Positions 22,614 through 31,608 of a stretch of 64,000 nt of DNA are shown piece by piece. This DNA is from Planococcus versutus (GTDB lineage Bacteria; Bacillota; Bacilli; Bacillales_A; Planococcaceae), in contig NZ_CP016541.2 of the NCBI RefSeq assembly GCF_001186155.3, positions 6,676-70,675 on the forward strand, read 5' to 3'. The position numbers and the translations under genes were made by a program. Position 1 is the stretch's first letter; every line of letters begins with the position of its first letter. The notes beneath the pieces were generated by a model. The model was given only the letters and a program-made list of their open reading frames with translations, was not told where the DNA came from and searched no databases.

Positions 22614-23561
22614 TCACCTTTCCACTTCAATTACTTTCTTCGGTTCCTTTTGTTTTACGGGGGTTTTCGCTTCCACCAAATCAATGTTCCAGTCTTTGTT
22701 CTTTGGCTTATCGACTTCAAAGTTTGTTAGATAGTTAGACCAACGCTCAACGAATTGTTCACCGGCTGCATCATTATCTACCGCAAAGATGACCTGTTCC
22801 ACGACCGCTCCACGCTCCTTACAGTCTTTGATCAAGTCTCGAATGCCAGTAGTCGTACTTTGGTCTTTCAAGCCGGACATGGACAGCAAACGAATGTTTT
22901 CGGGCCGTTTCAACTCGAAATAACTGAGCGCGTCAATCGGGCTTTCGAATAACGCAATCTTGTTTGGTGAACCAATATCCAACCGGAATCCGCCATCTTC
23001 TTTACTGTTGGCCATGATTTGTTTGAAGGAGCCGCGCTTGTTATCCATCTTCACAGTGCCTTGCCGATCTCCACCGACAATCTTGCCGGCAGAATCTTTC
23101 CACTTAAAAATCCCGTTCTTTAATTTGTCTTCAGCCAGCAAACCTTTTCGGACTAGAGCGGCAACAATTTTAGGATTCAGCTTCCGCTCCTCGGTTAAAT
23201 ACGTCGAAATGTTTTCATGTTTTGCAACTTCTTGATGCAGCGGGTATTCGAATTCCTTCGCAACATGCCGCTCCGCTTCTCTGGAGAATGTCTTTGAATG
23301 ATCTTGTGTATTCACATCCCGAACTGCATCCTGGAACGTCATGTCGTAATACTCTCGAGCAAAACTAATCGCTCCATAGCCGCCTTTACTTCGGCTATTC
23401 CAGTACCAATGACCACTATCCTTAACGACCAGCGAATCATGTTCTGGATGACGATAATAATGTCCTTGCTTCTCCATTGCTTCTCCTTTAGATTGCAAAT
23501 AATCCAGTACATGAACTTCATTGGCTTTTCGAACTTCTTCTCTGTCCACTCGATCACCCAC
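22614..23561 (-). CDS. Toprim-domain (DUF3991-like) protein
   Basis: A protein of about 315 residues. The N-terminal part (HYYRHPEHDSLVVKDSGHWYWNSRSKGGYG) matches the DUF3991/CHC2-like fold without the zinc cysteines. A Toprim domain follows with IALFESPIDALSY (catalytic Glu) and VIFAVDNDAAGEQF (DxD). Such proteins are primase- or topoisomerase-related and accompany relaxases on Gram-positive conjugative plasmids. I favour GTG 23561, 8 bases after AAAGGAG; the GTG at 23570 overlaps that ribosome binding site. It lies 8 bases upstream of the ArdC-like gene, same operon. Confidence 0.75.
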   Translation of the reverse strand: MGDRVDREEVRKANEVHVLDYLQSKGEAMEKQGHYYRHPEHDSLVVKDSGHWYWNSRSKGGYGAISFAREYYDMTFQDAVRDVNTQDHSKTFSREAERHVAKEFEYPLHQEVAKHENISTYLTEERKLNPKIVAALVRKGLLAEDKLKNGIFKWKDSAGKIVGGDRQGTVKMDNKRGSFKQIMANSKEDGGFRLDIGSPNKIALFESPIDALSYFELKRPENIRLLSMSGLKDQSTTTGIRDLIKDCKERGAVVEQVIFAVDNDAAGEQFVERWSNYLTNFEVDKPKNKDWNIDLVEAKTPVKQKEPKKVIEVER

Positions 23562-23651
23562 CCCAATCACTCCTTTTTGATTACTAGAAAAAGACCGCTC
23601 AGCGCAAAGATGCGCTCAGTAGTGGTCAACGTGGCCACTGCTGAATAGTTT

Positions 23652-23933
23652 TTATTCTTCGTCGATTTCGTCAGCCGCTCCCTGCAGTTCGGCTAACTCC
23701 ATTTCCGGAAACTCTTCGCGCAATACTGACTCTTCCGTGTTCAAAATCAATTCGTTTGTGTCTGAATCCACTGGTACTAAGAAGACATTCTCTGTCACCA
23801 TATGGAGCAGCACTTCACGATCCGATTCCTTTAGTTCGATTTCAATATCTTTACCGTTTACCGAAACCAATACATCTTCTTCTCCAACTTCCTTGATTAA
23901 ACCGAGTGTGTAATTATGACTGAATACTGCCAT
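23652..23933 (-). CDS. Small acidic protein of the transfer operon
   Basis: A 93-residue protein, strongly acidic at its C-terminus (ELAELQGAADEIDEE). The N-terminal half has short beta-like segments (LGLIKEVGEEDVLVSVNGKDIEIEL). No domain known to me. AAAGGGAGCGG precedes the ATG. It sits between the relaxase block and the Toprim gene and is probably co-transcribed. Confidence 0.6.
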   Translation of the reverse strand: MAVFSHNYTLGLIKEVGEEDVLVSVNGKDIEIELKESDREVLLHMVTENVFLVPVDSDTNELILNTEESVLREEFPEMELAELQGAADEIDEE

Positions 23934-23951
23934 CCTTAACCGCTCCCTTTT

Positions 23952-24407
23952 CTATTGATTGTCTTTCCGTTGCTTCTGTTCCGTGATCCGCGACTCAACC
24001 AAATCATCCACCTGTTTTAAGAACGGAGGCGGGTTCATATCCGTGGTCATGATGTGTTCGATGTTCTGTAATTGCATCAATCCCTGGAGCAGTTCAATCA
24101 GTTTTTGCGTGTTCCGATCCGTGTTGTTGGTCCCCAAACGAATCTTGTTTACTTCTTTTGCAATGCCCGCTTCGATCATTTCTTCGACTGCAGTGGAAAC
24201 GTTATGCGAGATGGTTTGCGACAGCAAGGAGCTATTTATCTTATTGGTAACCAGCTCCTTGTGTTCCTTGATGATCATTTCCAACGCCAAGGAAGCGCTA
24301 TCCAGCGGCAAATTATGAGCGGCTGCGTAATCTTTAAGGTATTGATCTGTTTCCTCATCAATCCGATACCGGAACTGTTTTTTATTATGTGTGTATGGTT
24401 TAACCAT
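23952..24407 (-). CDS. Transfer-operon protein, possible DNA-binding accessory
   Basis: A 151-residue hydrophilic protein. The N-terminus (KQFRYRIDEETDQYLKDYAAAHNLPLDSASLALEMII) looks like a ribbon-helix-helix or small helical DNA-binding unit, and the rest is helical and probably coiled. AAGAAAGGGGTAG precedes the ATG. It follows the relaxase gene, a common place for mobilisation accessory proteins. The assignment rests on context and overall shape. Confidence 0.55.
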   Translation of the reverse strand: MVKPYTHNKKQFRYRIDEETDQYLKDYAAAHNLPLDSASLALEMIIKEHKELVTNKINSSLLSQTISHNVSTAVEEMIEAGIAKEVNKIRLGTNNTDRNTQKLIELLQGLMQLQNIEHIMTTDMNPPPFLKQVDDLVESRITEQKQRKDNQ

Positions 24408-24451
24408 GCGACTACCCCTTTCTTAGATGTGTCCAATTTCAGACTGATGTT

Positions 24452-25594
24452 TCACGTTCTTTCGTATTCCTGTTCTTTCTGCAACTCTTCATAAGCCTTT
24501 TGGTTTTTCACTTTTTCCAAATCATCTTTGGCATAACGGCTCACCAGATAGACCGCCTTATTTAAATCACGCTGGACAATAAGTTTGCACGGCTTCTTGT
24601 TTTTTCTAGCAATCTCTTTTTGTTTCGAATCATATTCACTCACTTCTTTTAAGATGGTATTGCCCATCCGTGTATACAAGTCCTTCATCTTTGTATCCCG
24701 ATAGTTCTCCGACTTCTCGGAGTTCCCGTACATCCGTTTATGAATCTCAACTTCCCTCTCCAGTTGCTGCCGGAAGTCTTTGAACTCTTCCTTGAAATGT
24801 TTTTCAATGTACATCGTTGTCAGCTTATCAATCTCCGGCCGGACATCTTCAATAGCCTTCATGTTGTAACGCCACATCCGTTTATCCTCCGGCAGCTGCT
24901 TATGGATCTCCTTAAACTGCCGAACCAAATCGGGATTCATAATTTGATTCTTTAATCTATTGAACGGGTCATCGCGCTTGGAATTAATGACTCGCTCCCG
25001 GATAAAAACATTGAGCTTTTCGTTGTGTTTGGAGCGGTCTTTAATTTTGTTAGCCACTTTTGATTTCATGGAATCGATGGAAGCTTGCTTTCGTTTGCCC
25101 CGCTCCTTAAAGTCTTTCGTCTGCACGATAGCCACATGGACATGAATGTTGTCTGTGTTGTAATGGATAGCCCCTGTCCAGATGGCCGAATCAATCATGC
25201 CTTCCTTCTTTAGCATATCTTGAACAGCGGAACGGGTTGCTTCTTGAATTTGTTTGTTGTCGATATTTTTGCCTTCTAAGACGCCGCTTTCTTTCAGCCA
25301 ATCGTTATCAAAAGAGATGACGTCCTGCCATAAGACACTGCCGCTCTCCTGTGCCTTTTTAAATTCTTCTTTGAAGAAATCCTTATCCGCATCGTTAAGA
25401 CTGTCCCTGCTTAACGTGAAGAGCCCAGTCGACTTCTCTTCGTTGCTCATGTAGTCCTGGTACTTCTCAAAAGCATTTGCCTTGTCATGCGTTTCTGCCC
25501 GGTCCATGTAGTTCAGGTAGTCATTGAACGACGTTCCTCCCTCACTGCCGGCGATAAATTTCGACTTGATGACAACCGCTGGTCTACTCGTCAA
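24452..25594 (-). CDS. MOBP-type relaxase (MobP2-like)
   Basis: A 380-residue relaxase that should nick one strand at oriT and lead it into the recipient. The HUH motif is visible as NTDNIHVHVAIVQ near residue 175, and tyrosines in NDYLNYMDR near residue 26 are nucleophile candidates. The C-terminal half is a long charged helical region. The start is TTG 25594, overlapping the end of the upstream RHH gene by 11 bases, so the two are translationally coupled. A probable oriT with twin palindromes lies about 400 bp upstream. Confidence 0.85.
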   Translation of the reverse strand: MTSRPAVVIKSKFIAGSEGGTSFNDYLNYMDRAETHDKANAFEKYQDYMSNEEKSTGLFTLSRDSLNDADKDFFKEEFKKAQESGSVLWQDVISFDNDWLKESGVLEGKNIDNKQIQEATRSAVQDMLKKEGMIDSAIWTGAIHYNTDNIHVHVAIVQTKDFKERGKRKQASIDSMKSKVANKIKDRSKHNEKLNVFIRERVINSKRDDPFNRLKNQIMNPDLVRQFKEIHKQLPEDKRMWRYNMKAIEDVRPEIDKLTTMYIEKHFKEEFKDFRQQLEREVEIHKRMYGNSEKSENYRDTKMKDLYTRMGNTILKEVSEYDSKQKEIARKNKKPCKLIVQRDLNKAVYLVSRYAKDDLEKVKNQKAYEELQKEQEYERT

Positions 25595-25838
25595 CGGCCA
25601 TCAACTTCTTCAGCAAATCGACCAGTTCATAGACGCTGTCGGAAGTCTTTTCCATGAACAGCGTATTAACCTGCAATTGTTTTTCAAAACTGTTGTCGGC
25701 TTGTGAAACCATTTCGAGCAGCGTTGTCTTTTCAATCAATTCTTTAAGATAAGATTGCCGAGAAAGGTTCTTTTTCTTTGCCCATTCATCAATTTTCTTC
25801 ATAGCGTGCGGATCTACATCGCGAATTAATATGTCCAT
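25584..25838 (-). CDS. MobC-like ribbon-helix-helix accessory protein
   Basis: An 84-residue protein starting MDILIRDVDPHAMKKIDEWA followed by KKKNLSRQSYLKELI, the beta-strand and two helices of a ribbon-helix-helix fold. The C-terminal part is helical. Such proteins bind oriT and recruit the relaxase. GGAGGCACTCTC precedes the ATG. It overlaps the relaxase start and directly faces the putative oriT, which fits this role. Confidence 0.75.
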   Translation of the reverse strand: MDILIRDVDPHAMKKIDEWAKKKNLSRQSYLKELIEKTTLLEMVSQADNSFEKQLQVNTLFMEKTSDSVYELVDLLKKLMAVDE

Positions 25839-25924
25839 GAGAGTGCCTCCTGTGTTGTGTTATCTGTGCTGCTTGTTTAACCCCAAACCTAGAAATGGAA
25901 AGAGAAGAGCATAAGGGAAATCTG

Positions 25925-26045
25925 CTATCACTTTCAGTGTTAGACCAGGCGGAGCCTGGGATTAAGGTGATATCACGAAAACAAGTCAAATGCCTCCACG
26001 TGGAGGCACGTAAAACCACCTATTTGCCTCCACGTGGAGGCATGT
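25925..26045. other. Probable oriT region with twin 18-bp palindromes
   Basis: Two perfect palindromes TGCCTCCACGTGGAGGCA stand at 25991-26008 and 26025-26042, 34 bp apart, with GTGATATCAC at about 25967. The region lies just upstream of the RHH and relaxase genes, the normal place for oriT. I cannot see a known nic consensus, so the nick position is open. The palindromes could also terminate the operon upstream. Confidence 0.5.
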
Positions 26046-26056
26046 AAAAGTCATGG

Positions 26057-26902
26057 TTAAATGTTCAAATCGTATTGTTTTTGTTTCAGCCGCTCCACTT
26101 TTGAACGAATATTTTTGATGTCGCCGGCCATAGTTTCTTTCTCTTTTTCGTAGCCTTCAATGCTCTTCTCCAATTGGAAAACCTCATTGTTTGTTTCGAC
26201 TTGCTCATCTACTGTTTGATAAAGAAGGTTCACTTGGAGCTGCTCAATCTCTTTCTGAATCTCAACAACCACATCGTCAACCATGCCGCTCTTGTCTTCC
26301 AATTCCTCGATGTCCCGCTCTGAATCTGCAATCAATTCGCCGGTAATTTCCAGTGCGTATTCCGTAAAGTTACGGTCAGGTATCGTTTCTTCACTGACCA
26401 CGCGCTGATCCGTATAAATGGTGGAAATCACTTTGTCTTCCGCTTCTTCAGTTTGCCCTTCGGTGAATAAATCATCGTAACTCTTTTCGCCTTTGGTGAA
26501 GCGGAGAGCCATCTGATTGAAATCTTTTGGAACATTTTTAACGTGGATAATGTAGATATCACTTTCGGCATAAACGATTTCCGTCGGCAACTCTGCAGAT
26601 AATCTCTCTCGACTGACCGCAGTAAAATCCAACTTCGTCATGTAGTCTTCAATACCATTGGTGATCAGTGTGACCTCCATCATGTTCTGTTCTTGATCGT
26701 ATGCCCATTCCTTAATAGTGAAATTCCCATTTGCTTTTAAATCAAATTCTTCGTTCAATGCCGTTTGATTGAGCGGAATGTCTCCTGCCATAAAGAGCTT
26801 CGAGGTTCCGAAAAACCCGAAGCCAATAATGAAAAGAAAAGCCAGTGTGATGTACAGCGTTGATATGTTGAGCTTCAGGTTTTTCTTTTTCTTTTTCGCC
26901 AT
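26057..26902 (-). CDS. Membrane-anchored transfer protein with coiled coil
   Basis: A 281-residue protein with a basic N-terminus (MAKKKKKNLK), one membrane helix (about residues 15-32) and an outer part. The outer part has a beta-rich segment (40-160) and a long coiled coil (about 190-281, rich in E, K, Q, L). It lies 1 base after the VirB8-like gene stop and has CGGAGGGATTTAG before its ATG. No family name comes to mind; an envelope-spanning part of the mating channel is the likely role by context. Confidence 0.6.
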   Translation of the reverse strand: MAKKKKKNLKLNISTLYITLAFLFIIGFGFFGTSKLFMAGDIPLNQTALNEEFDLKANGNFTIKEWAYDQEQNMMEVTLITNGIEDYMTKLDFTAVSRERLSAELPTEIVYAESDIYIIHVKNVPKDFNQMALRFTKGEKSYDDLFTEGQTEEAEDKVISTIYTDQRVVSEETIPDRNFTEYALEITGELIADSERDIEELEDKSGMVDDVVVEIQKEIEQLQVNLLYQTVDEQVETNNEVFQLEKSIEGYEKEKETMAGDIKNIRSKVERLKQKQYDLNI

Positions 26903-27532
26903 CTAAATCCCTCCGTATTCATTTTCAAGTGGTTCAATTCGATCTACCTTTAATTGATTTCCTTCTACTATGAAAAAGAGTTTTGCATACAATTCATGGT
27001 CTTCTTCATAACTCGACGATGCTATTTTTTCGTTATACGTGTAATGAACGATTGCCTCATCTTCACTTTCGAAGTCAGTAAATACGTTGATTTTTTTGAT
27101 ATCGATTACTATGTCTTGAAGGTTTTCGTCTTCCCCATCTGATGGATATAACGTTTCATAGAGAGTTTCAGTCATGTAGTTTTTTGCCATTTTTTTTCGA
27201 GTGGTATAGGTTTCTGAATCACTTTCAAAGGCGTATTCAATAAAGCGTTTGGATGCGTTTACGATTTCGGCAGCATCTTGATCGCCTTCAATATTCATTG
27301 GAACTTCTTCTGATTCTGTTTCATCATCCGATTCTTCCTGCTGCTTTAGTTGGTCTTTTAAAGAGTTAATTTGTTCTTCTTTTTCTAGTAACTCACTAGT
27401 CATTGTTTGGCTACTTGGTTCTTCTTGGTTACTCGTAGCCTCTTCTTTTGTGAAGGTATAAACATTAGCTGCTAATGAGATTAGTAGAATAAAAGAGACG
27501 AGAAAAAGAATGTGTTTCACCGAAAAATTCAT
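26903..27532 (-). CDS. VirB8/TcpC-like mating channel protein
   Basis: A 209-residue protein with an N-terminal membrane helix (about residues 6-26), a short coiled linker (EKEEQINSLKDQLKQQEE) and a C-terminal domain of about 130 residues that begins with a helix (AAEIVNASKRFIEYAF) and ends in strands. This order and size match VirB8/TcpC-type NTF2-like domains of type IV secretion channels. The match is by layout. GGAGGCGCGCGT precedes the ATG. It follows the wall-hydrolase gene. Confidence 0.55.
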   Translation of the reverse strand: MNFSVKHILFLVSFILLISLAANVYTFTKEEATSNQEEPSSQTMTSELLEKEEQINSLKDQLKQQEESDDETESEEVPMNIEGDQDAAEIVNASKRFIEYAFESDSETYTTRKKMAKNYMTETLYETLYPSDGEDENLQDIVIDIKKINVFTDFESEDEAIVHYTYNEKIASSSYEEDHELYAKLFFIVEGNQLKVDRIEPLENEYGGI

Positions 27533-27543
27533 ACGCGCGCCTC

Positions 27544-28665
27544 CTAAAATAGATAACTAGTGGGATCTAAATAACCGCCCCATTGTTGTGTTTTGATTTC
27601 AAAGTGCAAGTGAGGACCCGTGGAACGTCCGCTGTTCCCGCACATCCCAATAGGTTGTCCGCTCTTTACAGTGGCTCCATTACTAATTTGTATTTTGGAT
27701 AGGTGAGCATAGGTTGTGAATACGGTAGCTTCATGTTGAATGGTAATAAAATTCCCATAGCCAGGCGCTCCGCTCGAGGTGCCGGCATAAACAATTGTTC
27801 CATCGAAAGCGGCATTGATGGAGATACTAGCATCACATTTCAAATCAAGTCCGTCGTGGTGATCGAGTCCACCGCCAATATTCCGGTAGCCATATCTAGA
27901 GTTAATGGCCAAGTCTCTATCCACAGGAGATGAGAGTCCTTCTGTCAGTTTCATAGAGTTTCCTCCGACAGCGGACGGGAGGTACTTCAACACTGCATCG
28001 ACATATTCAATATCTCCGTAACAGGCATGATGCTCGATAGCGGAAGGACGATGGCATTTATAAATGCCTGTATGTGCTAGCTTTTTATACTGCAATTGTG
28101 AAAAAGAAATGGCGAGTTCCTTTGTGTAAGAACCGCCATTCGCTAACACGTAATCAATAAACCCACTCCCAAAATTGTAGCTTTGCAACGTCAGTTTGAT
28201 GTCCTTTCCTGCGCGTTCAAATACTGAAACAAAATGCTTCACCCCGTATTGAATACTTTCGTCCGGATTTGTAATGCAGCCAATAGAACCGCATTTCGAT
28301 TCGCTGGCTTGCATGGGATCGTTTCCTTTCCCACCGGATTCCTGCATCATCAGTGCCAATAGCAATTCGGTCTGTCCTTCCATATCGTACTTGGCAAGCT
28401 CGTTTGAAATGGCGTCACGGTATTGGGTGACCTCTGGCGAAACGGATGCTGGACCGGTGCCGACACCGATGCCATTTCCCGAAGAACCATCATCTGGACT
28501 GGAGAACATTGAGAAGATCCCTGCTGTAAAAATCAAGATGATTACGATGGCCAGAGCAGAACCGGCAACGATTAGCTTAGTTTCCATGCCAATTGGGTTG
28601 TACTTGAGCAAAGCGAGTTTGAGAGCGGTCTTAGCAAGTTGTGCCTTCGAACGCGGTTGCGCCAT
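27544..28665 (-). CDS. Bifunctional cell-wall hydrolase (lysozyme-like + M23)
   Basis: A 373-residue membrane-bound enzyme that should open peptidoglycan for the mating channel. After a helix at about residues 26-48 come a lysozyme/transglycosylase-like domain (LMMQESGGKGNDPMQAS with the catalytic Glu) and a C-terminal M23 peptidase domain (HHDGLDLKC, HLHFEIK, with the zinc ligands). I chose ATG 28665 because GGAGGTG lies just before it; a longer reading to 28785 runs back into the virB4 gene. It starts next to the virB4 stop codon, so the two are coupled. Confidence 0.88.
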   Translation of the reverse strand: MAQPRSKAQLAKTALKLALLKYNPIGMETKLIVAGSALAIVIILIFTAGIFSMFSSPDDGSSGNGIGVGTGPASVSPEVTQYRDAISNELAKYDMEGQTELLLALMMQESGGKGNDPMQASESKCGSIGCITNPDESIQYGVKHFVSVFERAGKDIKLTLQSYNFGSGFIDYVLANGGSYTKELAISFSQLQYKKLAHTGIYKCHRPSAIEHHACYGDIEYVDAVLKYLPSAVGGNSMKLTEGLSSPVDRDLAINSRYGYRNIGGGLDHHDGLDLKCDASISINAAFDGTIVYAGTSSGAPGYGNFITIQHEATVFTTYAHLSKIQISNGATVKSGQPIGMCGNSGRSTGPHLHFEIKTQQWGGYLDPTSYLF

Positions 28666-28666
28666 G

Positions 28667-30625
28667 CTATGCACCTCCTCCAAATATAGCGAGTTCCTGT
28701 TTTGATACATCGACTGAAAAGACAATGTTTTCGTCTCCTGAGATAGAAAGAACGACCTTCCCTGTTTCAAGATGTGGGATGACACGCGTCTCTGATTCCG
28801 TTAACTGCCCTTTGAATACGTTCTGGATAGCCGATAAGGATTGAGCGTCCTGTTGACCGATAAATTTGTATTGCGTCAAGTCGAACAAGGCTTTGACGTT
28901 TTCAGCGTATTCGTTGTTGGAACCATCTGGAACGAAGTCAGAAATAAGATGTGAAGCGAAAAAGAGACCGCCAAAATACTTTCGAGCCTCGCGCATGAAC
29001 TTGTTTAAATACAACACAGCCGGCTGTGAAACTTCTCGCGTGTTGATCAAGTGATGCCCTTCATCAATTAGAACTAAGAATTTCGAAGCATCTTCGAAAG
29101 CCAGTGCTCCTTTGTTGTACGCATTGAATTGCGGCGCCCCTTCTGAAATCATGCTGTCCCACAACATATTCAGAATGCTAAAGATTTGTGCCTGGTAGAT
29201 TTCCGGTTTTAAGTTGGTTAAATTCCGCAAGGGGAACGATACAATGCCTTCCTCATTAAAACTCTCAATAGAAGAAGTGCCATCGAAGATGCTGCCGTAG
29301 TTGTCGACCAAGTTCGTTAGGGACAACTCAATGTTCGATAGACGCAGCTCCCGCTCTTGTGCTAAATGTTCATGCCGTATTTGCTGGCCAAAGTCTTTGT
29401 ACAGTTCCGCTCTCACTAGAGCAAGAAGGTCTGAAAATGTCGGGTATTCACTCGCTTTGAACTTGGTGATTGGAATGATTTCATCCGGATCTCTGGACCA
29501 CAATTTCCGTTCAACGTACAGTTTACGAAGCAGAATTTCAAACTCCGTACTCTCGGTCGCATTGGCCTGCGGATTGATGAAGTTGTAGAAGACGCTCATT
29601 TTCGATAGGTGCTGCGTAAAGGACTGCATTTCGTTTGTGGAGCCGTCTTCCTCATTCGTTACCGTTTTGAATACTTGGAGCGGGTTAATGATGCCGCGAG
29701 AACCATCTAGCGCAATCTCTTTGCCGCCCATCTCTTCTACCAGGCTTCTGAACTCACCGGTCACGTCCAGAATGCGGACTTTGTTGCCTTTGCTGGCTTG
29801 ATCCATCACCGTCTTCTTTAGCAGCGTAGATTTACCGGAGCCCATCTTTCCGACCATCAACGCGTTATAGGACTTCCGGTTTTTATCTTTGTGGAACAGG
29901 TCAAAGACCACGCTGCCGTTTGTTTCCGTCGTCCCATAATAGGTGCCATGCTCGTCCGTTAAGCTGGTGTAATGAAAGGGATAACCACCGGCAACCGATA
30001 AAGCTTGAATCTCCTTCCCTTTCCGCTTGTTGATGAATTGCAATTGATTATCGTAGCTGGCAAAGATACCGGACCACAAATAATCCTGCTCATTCAGCAA
30101 AACTGAGCCCCGGAAGTTCAAGCTTTCCAACTCATCCAATACCTGACGCACGCGCTGCTCCAGCTCCTCAAACGTCTTGGCTTTCACATACGCCCGGAGA
30201 TGGATTCGCTTCATGATTTCGCCTTTGGTGATTTGCTTGTAGACGCCATCAAGTTCTTCGTAACTGGCTTTGGCATCGATACGATCCACATTGTCTTTCG
30301 CTGTTTGGTAGCGGGTATTCTGTTCGGCCATGGATTTGTTGATGGATTCAATGATTTCTTTTTTGTCCGCTGTGGCCACGTCCAGCGTGACGACTGCGTG
30401 TTCAATCCGCATCAATTCTTCCAGCCAGAAGTCACTGACCAGCGATTGGTACTTGTAGACATGAATGCAAGAGATATAGCCGTCTCCTGTCTTCACGTAG
30501 CCACTCTCGAATTTGATGCCGCCTTGTGGTTGAATCTTTGAAAGCAGGTAGGGATTGAATCCTCTTTCCGCTTTCACCTCATTATCATTTTTCGGTTTCA
30601 GTAATGCGCTTAAAACATTCAACAT
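28667..30625 (-). CDS. virB4: VirB4-type secretion ATPase
   Basis: A 652-residue ATPase that powers assembly and work of the type IV secretion channel at the inner face of the membrane. Walker A is MVGKMGSGKSTLLKK near residue 250 and Walker B is LVLIDEGHHL near residue 520, followed by the usual helical and Q-rich motifs. The length is at the short end for VirB4, and the small gene just upstream encodes what resembles the missing N-terminal part. AGGAGGACACGAC precedes the ATG. Confidence 0.9.
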   Translation of the reverse strand: MLNVLSALLKPKNDNEVKAERGFNPYLLSKIQPQGGIKFESGYVKTGDGYISCIHVYKYQSLVSDFWLEELMRIEHAVVTLDVATADKKEIIESINKSMAEQNTRYQTAKDNVDRIDAKASYEELDGVYKQITKGEIMKRIHLRAYVKAKTFEELEQRVRQVLDELESLNFRGSVLLNEQDYLWSGIFASYDNQLQFINKRKGKEIQALSVAGGYPFHYTSLTDEHGTYYGTTETNGSVVFDLFHKDKNRKSYNALMVGKMGSGKSTLLKKTVMDQASKGNKVRILDVTGEFRSLVEEMGGKEIALDGSRGIINPLQVFKTVTNEEDGSTNEMQSFTQHLSKMSVFYNFINPQANATESTEFEILLRKLYVERKLWSRDPDEIIPITKFKASEYPTFSDLLALVRAELYKDFGQQIRHEHLAQERELRLSNIELSLTNLVDNYGSIFDGTSSIESFNEEGIVSFPLRNLTNLKPEIYQAQIFSILNMLWDSMISEGAPQFNAYNKGALAFEDASKFLVLIDEGHHLINTREVSQPAVLYLNKFMREARKYFGGLFFASHLISDFVPDGSNNEYAENVKALFDLTQYKFIGQQDAQSLSAIQNVFKGQLTESETRVIPHLETGKVVLSISGDENIVFSVDVSKQELAIFGGGA

Positions 30626-30636
30626 GTCGTGTCCTC

Positions 30637-31266
30637 CTAGACTTCGGATAGTGGTTTAGAATTTAAGTTCGCTAACTGATACAGGATGCTCAGTTTCTTT
30701 TCCAGCGATAATTCACGGAGCGGGTTGCTGCGTGCCATCAATTTTCGTGCATGAACTTTGTTCTCCAGCATGGTTTTCAAATCATTGCTGTAGATGAACA
30801 GGAAGAATTCGCGGTCTGTGCGGTTGTTTTCTAGAAACTCCAGGTCTTTCAATTTCTTTTCCAAGTGTGGCAGGTAATAGGGATTCTGATTCCGTCGAAT
30901 ATCGCGCATGACGTGCCGTTTTGGAATCTCCAGATTGACCGGCGTATTGAGCGGGACCACTTTAACGGATGGCAAGTAGGCTTGAAAAAAGTGAGCCAGC
31001 GAATAGATATCGTTGTCTTTATCTGTTTCATTCAATGAATAGATATCCTTACTGGTGATTTGAAGGATCTCCATGAATTCACCATTCCGCATTTCAAAGA
31101 ATTCGGAATCGGTGATGTCGACGATGGGTGCAATATCCGCAAAAGAGGACAGGACTTTCTTTTTCGTGTTGTGCGCTTTCCGGTCCGCGGCAATGTCCCG
31201 CTCATCTAGCAGGGCAGTCCGGCTTTTGGATTTCGCACGTCTCTTTGTTTCTTCAAATAGGGCCAT
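30637..31266 (-). CDS. Transfer protein resembling a VirB4 N-terminal domain
   Basis: A 209-residue soluble protein beginning with a basic stretch (KRRAKSKSRTALLDERD). Residues 45-200 contain FFEMRNGEFMEILQITSKDIYSLNETD and REFFLFIYSND, the sort of sequence found in the N-terminal domain of VirB4/TraE-type ATPases. It lies 11 bases upstream of virB4 and is probably its separate partner subunit. GAGGAGGAATAAAG precedes the ATG. The partner role is inferred. Confidence 0.6.
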   Translation of the reverse strand: MALFEETKRRAKSKSRTALLDERDIAADRKAHNTKKKVLSSFADIAPIVDITDSEFFEMRNGEFMEILQITSKDIYSLNETDKDNDIYSLAHFFQAYLPSVKVVPLNTPVNLEIPKRHVMRDIRRNQNPYYLPHLEKKLKDLEFLENNRTDREFFLFIYSNDLKTMLENKVHARKLMARSNPLRELSLEKKLSILYQLANLNSKPLSEV

Positions 31267-31268
31267 CT

Positions 31269-31562
31269 TTATTCCTCCTCCTCGTAATCAATTGCGCTAT
31301 ACGTGTCTTTTTTTCGGACCATTGCGTACAGAATCGCTTGATTCATTCGTTTCTGCGGATTCGTAGTAGGGCGGATGATCAGAAAGAGCCCGAACAAAAC
31401 CAGAAATCCGGTAAACGGCCAGACCAGCGATGAATGAACGAACGGCAAAGCAATCATCCGGAAAACAATCAAGCCAATGATGAGAAACAGATCGAACAGG
31501 TACAGTGCTTTGTTGATTTTCAATTCCGTCGTGATTTCATTCGGAATTTGGTAGATTCTCAT
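31269..31562 (-). CDS. VirB3/DUF5592-like membrane protein
   Basis: A 97-residue protein with two membrane helices (about residues 22-37 and 43-62). The N-terminus MRIYQIPNEITTELKINKALYLFDL is typical of the PrgI/DUF5592 family, which takes the place of VirB3 in Gram-positive type IV systems. I chose ATG 31562, preceded by AAGGAGCTGATATCC; a longer reading to 31604 has no such signal. It sits just upstream of the virB4 pair, as VirB3 usually does. Confidence 0.75.
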   Translation of the reverse strand: MRIYQIPNEITTELKINKALYLFDLFLIIGLIVFRMIALPFVHSSLVWPFTGFLVLFGLFLIIRPTTNPQKRMNQAILYAMVRKKDTYSAIDYEEEE

Positions 31563-31608
31563 GGATATCAGCTCCTTTAGGAACGAAAAAAGAGACAGCT
31601 GCAAGCAG

